Under the pieces are notes generated by a model, which was not told the DNA's origin, made no database searches, and worked only from the letters and a program-made list of their open reading frames with translations. A stretch of DNA of 64,000 bases, taken from Symsagittifera roscoffensis (lineage: Eukaryota; Xenacoelomorpha; Acoela; Convolutidae). Location: positions 26,894,303-26,958,302 of the forward strand of contig NC_087069.1 in the NCBI RefSeq assembly GCF_963678635.1, in the 5' to 3' direction. Positions 39,231-49,617 of this stretch are shown here, in pieces. Numbering within the stretch: position 1 is the first letter of the stretch; every line of letters starts with the position of its first letter. The position numbers were made by a program, and so were the translations under genes.

Positions 39231-42200
39231 TGCTAGTTTGACATGGAAGTTTTGGTTCCCCCGTCCTTACTACTGTTTTGCAAACGATGGGCATTTTAAC
39301 ATCAATATCTATTTGTACTAACCCAGGTAACAAGCTCTTAAAGAACAAGCAGCGCTCAAAAAGTGCTAGTTTGATATGGAATTTTGGTTCCCGCGTCCTT
39401 ACTACTGTTTCGCGAACGATGGTCAATTTAACATCAATAGCAATTTGTACTACACCAGGTGACAAGCTATTAAAGTAAAAAAAAATAGCGCTCAAAAAGT
39501 GCTAGTCTGACATGGAAGTTTTGATTCCCCGTCCTTACTACTGTTTTGCAAACGATGGTCAGTTTAACATCAAAATCTTTATGTGCTAAACCAGGTAACA
39601 AGTTTTTTAAAAGTCAGGCAGAGCTCAAAATATTCTAGTGTGACATGGAAGTTTTGGTTCCCCGTCCCTACTTATGTTTTGCAAACGATGGCCAATTTAA
39701 CATCAATATCTAATTGTACTACACCAGGTAACAAGCTATTAAAGTAAAAAAATAGCGCTCAAAAAGTGCTAGTCTGACATGGAAGTTTTGGTTCTCCGTC
39801 CTTACTACTGTTTTGCAAACGATGGTCTGTTTAACATCAAAATCTTTTTGTGCTACACCGGGTAACAAGCTTTAAAGTAAAAAAATAGCGCTCAAAAAGT
39901 GCTACTCTGACATGGAAGTTTTGGTTCCCCGTCCTTACAACTGTTTTGCAAACGATGGTCATTATAACATCAATATCTATTTGTACTACACCGGGTAACA
40001 AGTTTTTTAAAAGTCAGGCAGAGCTCAAAATATTCTAGTGTGACATGGAAGTTTTGGTTCCCCGTCCCTACTTATGTTTTGCAAACGATGGTCTGTTTAA
40101 CATCAAAATCTTTTTGTGCTACACCGGGTAACAAGCTTTAAAGTAAAAAAATAGCGCTCAAAAAGTGCTAGTCTGACATGGAAGTTTTGGTTCTCCGTCC
40201 TTACTACTGTTTTGCAAACGATGGTCTGTTTAACCTCAAAATCTTTTTGTGCTACACCGGGTAACAAGCTTTAAAGTAAAAAAATAGCGCTCAAAAAGTG
40301 CTAGTCTGACATGGAAGTTTTGGTTCCCCGTCCTTACTACTGTTTTGCAAACGATGGTCAGTTTAACATCAAAATCTTTTTGTGCTAAGCCAGGTAACAA
40401 GTTTTTAAATGTCAGGCAGAGCTCAAAAAGTGGTTGTTTGAAATGGAAGTTTTGGTTCCTCCGTCCATACTACTGTTTTGTAAACGATGGTCAGTTTAAC
40501 ATCAAAATCTATTCGTACTACACCAGGTAACAAGTTATTAAAATACAAGCAGCGCTCAAAAAGTGCTAGTTTGACATGGAAGTTTTTTTCCCCGCCCTTA
40601 CTACTGATTTGCAAACGATGGTCAATTTAACATCAAAATCTATTTGTACTACACCAGGTAACAAGCTATTAAAAAACAAGCAGCGCTCAAAACGTGCTAG
40701 TTCTACATGGAAGTTTTGGTTCCTCCATCCATACTACTGTTTTGCAAACGATGGTCAGTTTAACATCAAAATCTATTCGTACTACACCAGGTAGCAAATT
40801 ATTAAAATACAAGCAGCGCTTAAAAAGTGTTAGCCTGACATAGAAGTTTTGGTTCCCCCGTCCTTACTGCTGTTTTGCACACAATGGTCAATTTGAAATC
40901 AATATCTAATTGTACTACACAAGGTAAAAAGCTATTAAAAAACAAGCAGCGCTCAAAAAAAGTGCAAGTTTGACATGGAAGTTTTTTCCCCGTCCTTACT
41001 ACTGTTTTGCAAACAATGGTCTACTTAACATATCTAATTGTATTACACCAGGTAACAAGTTTTTAAAATACAAGCAGCGCTCAAAAAGTGCTAGTTTGAA
41101 ATGGAAGTTTTGGTTCCCCCGTCCTTACTACTGTTTTGCAAACAATGGTCAATCTAACATCAATATCTATTTTTACTACGCCAGGTAACAAGCTTTTAAA
41201 ATACAAACCGCGCTCCAAAAAATTTAGTTTGACATGGAAATTTTGGTTACCCCGTCCTTACTGCTATTTTGCAAACGATGGTCAGTTTAACATCAAAATC
41301 TTTTGTGCTAAACCAGGTAATAAGTTTTTAAAAGTCAGGCAGAGCTCAAAAAGTATTAGTTTGAAATGGAAGTTTTGGTTCCCCCGTCCTTACTGCAGTT
41401 TTGCAAACGATGGTCAATTTAAAATCAATATCTAATTGTACTACACCAGGTAACAACCTATTAAAACACAAGCAGCGCTCAAAAAATGTTAGTTTGACAT
41501 GGATGTTTTGGTTCCCCCGTCCTTACTGCTGATTTTCACACAATGGTCAATTTAAAATAAATATCTAATTGTACTACACAAGGTAAAAAGCTATTAAAAA
41601 ACAAGCAGCGCTCAAAAAAACGCAAGTTTGACATGAAAGTTTTTTCCCCGTCCTAACTATTGTTTTGCAAACGATGGTCTACTTAACATATCTAATTGTA
41701 CTACACCAGGTAACAAGTTTTTAAAATACAAGCAGCGCTCAAAAAATGTTAGTTTGACATGGAAGTTTTGGTTCCCCCGTCCTTACTACTGTTTTGCAAA
41801 CAATGGTCAATCTAACATCAATATCTATTTTTACTACGCCAGGTAACAAGCTATTAAAATACAAGCAGCGCTCCAAAAAATTTAGTTTGACATGGAAATT
41901 TTGGTTACCCGTCCTTACTGCTATTTTGCAAACGATGCTTATTTTAACATCAATATTTATTTGTACTACACCAGATTAAAAGCTATTAAAATACAAGCAG
42001 CACTCGAAAAAAGTTAGTTTGACATGGAAGTTTTGGTTTCCCGTCCTTACTACTGTTTTGCAAACGATGGTCAGTTTAACATCAAAATCTTTTTGTGCTA
42101 AGCCAGGTAACAAGTTTTTAAAAGTCAGGCAGAGCTCAAAAAATGCTTGTTTGAAATGGAAGTTTTAGTTCCCCCGTCCTTACTACTTTTTTGCAAACGA

Positions 42201-45200
42201 TGGTCAATTTAACATCAATATCTATTTGTACTACACCAGGTAACAAGCTATTAAAAAACAAGCAGCGCTCAAGAAGTGCTAGTTCTACATGGAAGTTTTG
42301 GTTCCTCCGTCAATACTACTGTTTTGCACACGATGGTCAGTTTAACATCAAAATCTATTCGTACTACACCAGGTAACAAGTTAATAAAATACAAACAGCG
42401 CTCAAAAAGTGTCAGCTTGACATAGAAGTTTTGGTTCCCCCGTCCTTCCTGCTGTTTTGCACACAATGGTCGATTTAAAATCAATATCTAATTGTACTAC
42501 ACAAGGTAAAAAGCTATTAAAAAACAAGCAGCGCTCAAAAAAAGTGCAAATTTGACATGGAAGTTTTTTTCCCCGTCCTTAGTACTGTTTTGCAAAAGAT
42601 GGTCTACTTAACATATCTAATTGTACTACACCAGGTAACAAGTTTTTAAAATACAAGCAGCGCTCAAAAAGTGCTAGTTTGAAATGGAAGTTTTGGTTCC
42701 CCCGTCCTTACTACTGTTTTGCAAACAATGGTCAATCTAACATCAATATCTATTTTTACTACGCCAGGTAACAAGCTATTAAAATACAAGCAGCGCTCCA
42801 AAAAATTTAGTTTGACATGGAAACTTTGGTTACCCCATCCTTACTGCTATTTTGCAAACGATGGTTAGTTTAACATCGAAATCTTTTTGTGCTAAACCAG
42901 GTAACAAATTTTTAAAAGTCAGGCAGAGCTCAAAAAGTGCTAGTTTGAATTGGAAGTTTTGGTTCCCCCGTCCTTACTGCAGTTTTGCAAACGATGGTCA
43001 ATTTAAAATCAATATCCAATTGTACTACACCAGGTAACAACCTATTAAAACACAAGCAGCGCTCAAAAATGTTAGTTTGACATGGAAGTTTTTTCCCCGT
43101 CCTTAGTACTGTTTTGCAAACGATGGTCTACTTAACATATCTAATTGTACTACACCAGGTAACAAGTTTTTAAAATACAAGCAGCGCTCAAAAAATGTTA
43201 ATTTGACATGGAAGTTTTGGTTCCCCCGTCCTTACTACTGCTTTGCAAACAATGGTCAATCTAACATGAATATCTATTTTTACTACGCCAGGTAACAAGC
43301 TATTAAAATACAAGCAGCGCTCCAAAAAATTTAGTTTGACATGGAAAATTTGGTTACCCCGTCCTTACTGCTATTTTGCAAACGATGCTTATTTTAACAT
43401 CAATATCTATTTATCTATTTGTACTACACAAGATTAAAAGCTATTAAAAAACAAGCAGCACTCGAAAAAAGTTAGTTTGACATGGAAGTTTTGGTTCCCC
43501 CGTCTTTACTACTGTTTTGCAAACGATGGTCAGTTTGACATCAATATCTATTCGTACTAAACCAGGCAACAAGATCTTAAAATACAAGCAGCGCTCAAAA
43601 AGTGCTGGTTTGACATGCAAAATTTGGTTTTCCCGTCCTTACTACTGTTTTGCAAATGATGTTCATTTTAACATCAATATATATTTGTACTACACCAGGT
43701 AACAAGTTATCAAAACACAAGCAGCACTGAAAAAGTGTTAATTTGACATGGAAGTTTTGGTTTCCCCGTCCTTACTGCTGTTCTACACACGATGGTCAAT
43801 TTAACATCAATAACTAATTGTACTACACCAGGTAACCAGCTATCAAAACACAAGCAGCGCTCAAAAAGTGTTAGTTTTACATGAAAGTTTTGGTTTCCCC
43901 GTCCATATTACTGTTTTGCAAACGATGGTCAGTTTAACATCAATATCTATTCGTACTACACCAAGTAACAAGCTTTTAAAATACAAGCAGCGCTCAAAAA
44001 ACGATAGTTTGACATGGAAATTTTTGTTCCCCCGTCTTTACTGCTGTTTTGCAAACAACGGTCATTTTAAAATCAATATTCAATTAAACTACACAAGGTA
44101 ACAAGCTATCAAAATACAAGCAGAGCTCAAAAAGTGCTAATTTGAAATGGAAGTTTTGGTTCCCCCGTCCTAACTACTGTTTTGCAAACGATGGTCAATT
44201 TAACAACGATATCTATTTGTACTACACCAGATAACAAGCTATTAAAACACAAGCAGCACTCAAAAAGTGCTAGTTCGACATGCAAGTGTTAATTCCCCCA
44301 TCCTTACTACTATTTTGCATACGATGGTGAATTTAACATATCTGTTTGTACTACACCAGGTAACAAGCTATTAAAAGACAAGCAGCGCTCAAAAAGTGCT
44401 ATTTTGACATGGAATTTTTGGTTCCCCAGTCCGTACTACTGTTTTGCAAACGATGGTTTAATTTAACATCAATATCTATTTGTACTACGCCAGGTAACAA
44501 GCTATTACAATACAAGCAGCGCTCTAAAAAAGGTATTTTGACATGGAAATTTTGGTTCCCTCGTCCTTACTGCTATTTTGCAAACGATGCTCATTTTAAC
44601 ATCAATATCTATTTGTACTACACCAGATAACAAAATATCAAAACACAAGCAGCGCTCAAAAAGTGTTAGTTAGACATGGAAGTTTTAGTTCCCCCGTCCT
44701 TACTGCTGTTTTGCGAACGATGGTCAATTTAACATCAAAAAAAACTTGTACTACATCAGGTCCAGGCAATAAGCTATTTAAACACAAGCAGAGCTCAAAA
44801 AGGGCTAGATTGAAATGGAAGTTTTGGTTCCCATGTCCTCACTACTGTTTTGCAAAAAATGGTCAAACTAACATCATTTTCTTTTCGTACTACACCAGGT
44901 AACAAGCTATTAAAATACAAGCAGCGCTCAAAAGTGTTAGTTTGACATGCAATATTTGGTTCCCCCTTCCTTACTACTGTTTTGCAATCGATGGTCAACT
45001 TAAAATCAATATCTAATTGTACTACACAAGGTAAAAATCTATTCAAAAACAAGCAGCGCTCAAAAAAAGGGCAAGTTCAACATGGAAGTTTTTTCCCCGT
45101 CCTTACTACTGTTTTGCAAACGATGGTCTACTTAACATATCTAATTGTACTACACCAGGTAACAAGTTTTTAAAATACAAGCAGCGCTCAAAAAATGTTA

Positions 45201-45729
45201 GTTTGACATGGAAGTTTTGGTTCCCCCGTCCTTACTACTGTTTTGCAAACAATGGTCTATCTAACATCAATATCTATTTTTACTACGCCAGTTAACAAGC
45301 TATTAAAATACAAGCAGCGCTCCAAAAAATTTAGTTTGACATGGAAATTTCGGTTACACCGTCCTTAAAGCTATTTTGCAAACGATGCTCATTTTAACAT
45401 CAATATCTATTTGTACTGCACCAGATTAAGAGCTATTAAAAAACAAGCAGCATTCGAAAAAAGTTAGTTTGACATGAAAGTTTTGGTTCCCCCGTCTTTA
45501 CTACTGTTTTGCAAACGATGGTCAGTTTGGCATCAATATCTATTCGTACTACACCAAGCAACAAGATCTTAAAATACAAGCAGTGCTCAAAAAATGCTAG
45601 TTTGACATGCAAAATTTGGTTTTCCCGTCCTTACTACTGTTTCGCAAATTATGTTCATTTTAACATCAATATATATTTGTACTACACCAGGTAACAAGTT
45701 ATCAAAACACAAGCAGCACTCAAAAAGTG

Positions 45730-48500
45730 TTAGTTTTACTTGAAAGCTTTGGTTCCTCCGTCATTACTACTGTTTTGCAAACGATGGTCAGTTTAACATC
45801 AATATCTATTCGTACTACACCATGTAACAAGCTATTAAAATACAAGCAGCGCTCAAAAAACGTTAGTTTGACAGGGAAGTTTTGGTTCCCCTGTCCTTAC
45901 TGCTGTTCTACAAACGATGGTCAATTTAACATCAATAACTAATTGTACTACACCAGGTAACCAGCTATCAAAACACAAGCAGAGCTCAAAAAGTGTTAAT
46001 TTGACTTGGAAGTTTTGGTTCCCCTGTCCGTACTGCTGTTCTACAAACGATGGTCAATTTAACATCAATAACTAATTGTACTACAACAGGTAACCAGCTA
46101 TCAAAACACAAGCAGCGCTCAAAAAGTGCTAGTTCGACATGCAAGTGTTAATTCCCCCGTCCTTACTACTATTTTGCAAACGATGGTCAATTTAACATAT
46201 CTATTTGTACTACACCAGGTAACAAGCTAATAAAAGACAAGCAGCGCTCAAAAAGTGCTAGTTTGACATGGATTTTTTGGTTTCCCCGTCCGTACTACTG
46301 TTTTGCAAACGATGGTCAATTTAACATCAATAACTAATTGTACTACACCAGGTAACCAGCTATCAAAACACAAGTAGAGCTCAAAAAGTGTTAATTTGAC
46401 TTGGAAGTTTTGGTTCCCCCGTCCTTACTGCTGTTCTACAAACGATTGTCAATTTAACATCAATAACTAATTGTACTACACCAGGTAACCAGCTATCAAA
46501 ACACAAGCAGCGCTCAAAAAGTGTTAGTTTTACATGAAAGTTTTGGTTACCCCGTCATTACTACTGTTTTGCAAACGATGGTCAATTTAACATCAATAAC
46601 TAATTGTACTACACCAGGTAAACAGCTATCAAAACACAAGCAGAGCTCAAAAAGTGTTAATTTGACTTGGAAGTTTTGGTTCCCCTGTCCGTACTGCTGT
46701 TCTACAAACGATGGTCAATTTAACATCAATAACTAATTGTACTACAACAGGTAACCAGCTATCAAAACACAAGCAGCGCTCAAAAAGTGTCAGTTTTACA
46801 TGAAAGTTTTGGTTCCCCGTAATTACTACTGTTTTGCAAACGATGGTCAGTTTAACATCAATATCTATTCGTTTTACACCAGGTAACAAGCTATTAAAAT
46901 ACAAGCAGCGCTCAAAAAACGTTAGTTTGACATGGAAGTTTTGGTTCCCCCGTCCTTACTGCTGTTTTGCAAACGACGGTCATTTTAACATCAAAATTCA
47001 ATTGTACTACACAAGGTAACAAGCTATCAAAACACAAGCAGCGCTCAAAAAGTGTTAGTTTTACATGAAAGTTTTGGTTCCCCCGTCATTACTACTGTTT
47101 TGCAAACGATGGTCAGTTTATTATCAATATCTATTCGAACTACACCAGGTAACAAGCTATTAAAATACAAGCAGCGCTCAAAAAACGTTAGTTTGACATG
47201 GAAATTTTGGTTCCCCCGTCCGTACTACTGTTTTGCAAACGATGGTCAATTTAACATCAATAACTAATTGTACTACACCAGGTAACCAGCTATCAAAACA
47301 CAAGCAGCAATCAAAAAGTGTTAGTTTTACATGAAAGTTTTGGTTCCCCCGTCATTACTACTGTTTTGCAAACGATGGTCAGTTTATTATCAATATCTAT
47401 TCGAACTACACCAGGTAACAAGCTATTAAAATACAAGCAGCGCTCAAAAAACGTTAGTTTGACATGGAAGTTTTGGTTCCCCCGTCCTTGCTGCTGTTTT
47501 GCAAACGACGGTCATTTTAACATCAAAATTCAATTGTACTACACAAGGTAACAAGCTATCAAAATACAAGCAGAGCTCAAAAAGTGCTAATTTGAAATTG
47601 AAGTTTTGTTTCCGCCATCCTAACTACTGTTTTGCAATCGATGGTCAATTTAACATCGATATCTATTTGTACTACACCAGGTAACAAGCTATTAAAATAC
47701 AAGCAGCACTCAAAAAGTGATAGTTCGACATGCAAGTGTTAATTCCCCCCTCCTTACTACTGTTTTGGAAACGATGGTCAATTTAACATATCTATTTGTA
47801 CTACACCAGGTAACAAGCTAATAAAAGACAAGCAGCGCTCAAAAAGTGCTAGTTTGACATGGAATTTTTGGTTCCCCCGTCCGTACTACTGTTTTGCAAA
47901 CGATGGTCAATTTAACATCAATAACTAATTGTACAACACCAGGTAACCAGCTATCAAAACACAAGTAGAGCTCAAAAAGTGTTAATTTGACTTGGAAGTT
48001 TTGGTTCCCCCGTCCTTACTGCTGTTCTACAAACGATTGTCAATTTAACATCAATAACTAATTGTACTACACCAGGTAACCAGCTATCAAAACACAAGCA
48101 GCGCTCAAAAAGTGTTAGTTTTACATGAAAGTTTTGGTTCCCCCGTCATTACTACTGTTTTGCAAACGATGGTCAGTTTAACATCAATATCTATTCGAAC
48201 TACACCAGGTAACAAGCTATTCAAATACAAGCAGCGCTCAAAAAACGTTAGTTTGACATGGAAGTTTTGGTTCCCCCGTCCTTGCTGCTGTTTTGCAAAC
48301 GACGGTCATTTTAACATCAATATTCAATTGTACTACAAAAGGTAACAAGCTATCAAAATACAAGCAGAGCTCAAAAAGTGCTAATTTGAAATGGAAGTTT
48401 TGTTTCCCCCGTCCTAACTACTGTTTTGCAATCGATGGTCAATTTAACATCGATATCTATTTGTACTACACCAGGTAACAAGCTATTAAAATACATGCAG
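45730..48500. repeat. dimer-based higher-order repeats near the 3' part of the array
   Basis: Units carrying TTTTACATGAAAG recur at about 46,530, 46,795, 47,060, 47,326 and 48,120. The first four are about 265 bp apart, which is two units. They alternate with units carrying TCAAAACACAAGCAG and AATAACTAATTGTAC. Longer blocks are also reused: the stretch around 46,370-46,640 resembles 47,960-48,200. Confidence 0.65.
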
Positions 48501-49537
48501 CACTCAAAAAGTGCTAGTTCGACATACAAGTATTAATTCCCCCTACCTGACTACTATTTTGCAAACGATGGTCAATTTAACATATCAATTTGTACTACAC
48601 CAGGTAACAAGCTATTAAAATACAAGCAGCGCTCAAAAGTGTTAGTTTGACATGCAATATTTGGTTCCCCTTCCTTACTACTGTTTTGCAAACGATGGTC
48701 AATTTAACATCATTATCTATTTGTACTAGACCAGGTAACAAGCTATTAAAATACAAACAACGCTCAAAAAGTGCTAGTTTGAAATGAAGTTTTGGTTCCC
48801 CCGTCCTTACTACTGTTTTGCAAACGATGGTCAATTTAACATCAATATCGATTTCTACTAAACCAGGGAACAAGCTATTAAATTACAAGTAGGGCTCAAA
48901 AAGTGAAGTTTTAGTTCCCCGTCTTTACTACTGTTTTGCAAACGATGGTCAATTTAACATTAATATCTATTTGTACTAAACCAGGTAACAAGCTATTAAA
49001 ACGCAAGCAGAGCTCAAAAAGTGCTAGATTGAAATGGAAGTTTTGGTTCCCATGTCCTTACTACTGTTTTGCAAACGATCGTCAATTTAACTTCATTATC
49101 TATTTTACTACACCAGGTAACAAGCTATTAAATTAAAAGCAGGGCTCAAAAAGTGTTAGTTTGACATGGAAGTTTTAGTTCCCCGTCTTTACTACTGTTT
49201 TGCAAACGATGGTCAATTTAACATTAATATCTATTTGTACTACACCAGGTGACAAGCTATTAAAATACAAGCAACGCTCAAAAAGTGCTAGTTTGACATG
49301 AAGTTTTGGTTCCCCCGTCCTTACTACTGTTTTGCAAACGATGGTCAATTTAACATCAATATCTATTTTACTACACCAGGTAACAAGCTATTAAATTAAA
49401 AGCAGGGCTCAAAAAGTGTTAGTTTGACATGGAAGTTTTTGTTTCCCCGTCTTTACTACTGTTTTGCAAACGATGGTCAATTTAACATCAATATGTATTT
49501 GTAATAAACCAGGTAACAAGCTATTCAAACACAAGTA

Positions 49538-49617
49538 GCTCTCAAATTTTAGCGGTCAGTATATCATATCAATGATTGATCACATACCTTGCTCTTTCGA
49601 TAATTAAAATGTTTCAG
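49538..49617 (+). other. unique 3' end of the giant intron with acceptor
   Basis: The last repeat unit is cut off about 36 bp after its donor, near CAAGTAGCTCTCAAA. About 80 bp of non-repeat sequence follow, ending CTTTCGATAATTAAAATG then TTTCAG at 49,612-49,617. The final AG is preceded by a short pyrimidine stretch. GATAAT at 49,599 is a weak branch-point candidate. The real acceptor is therefore not itself a repeat copy. Confidence 0.8.

Larger units (their letters stand above)
23546..49537 (+). repeat. intronic 133-bp tandem array copied from exon 1 donor region
   Basis: About 195 head-to-tail units fill this stretch; the modal period is 133 bp, with shorter variants. A typical unit starts GTAACAACCTATTAAAATAC, continues through AAGCAGCGCTCAAAAA, GTTTGACATGGAAG, TTTTGGTTCCCCCGTCC and ACTGTTTTGCAAACGATGG, and ends TTTAACATCAATATC then TACTACACCAG. 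Its last roughly 105 bp match the end of exon 1 (23,440-23,545), and the rest matches the first bases of the intron. Most units keep CCAGGTAAC; exceptions include CCACGTAAC, CCAGATAAC and ACAAGGTAAAA. Because 133 is not a multiple of 3, the frame rotates with every unit. The repeated 61-codon open frames inside it are by-products of the periodicity and not genes. The 5' part (to about 34.3 kb) is homogeneous and the 3' part is more diverged. Confidence 0.97.

Noticed and set aside
23630-49136. About a hundred overlapping 61-105-codon plus-strand open frames starting MQTMV or similar, which look like a multigene peptide family
   Set aside because: They recur every 133 bp, overlap one another in rotating frames, and follow from a period that is not a multiple of three. 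They lie inside a spliced intron, and nonsense and frame-changing variants are common among units.
23546-49537. CRISPR-like array
   Set aside because: Units are contiguous, without unique spacers, 133 bp long, and in a spliced eukaryotic gene.
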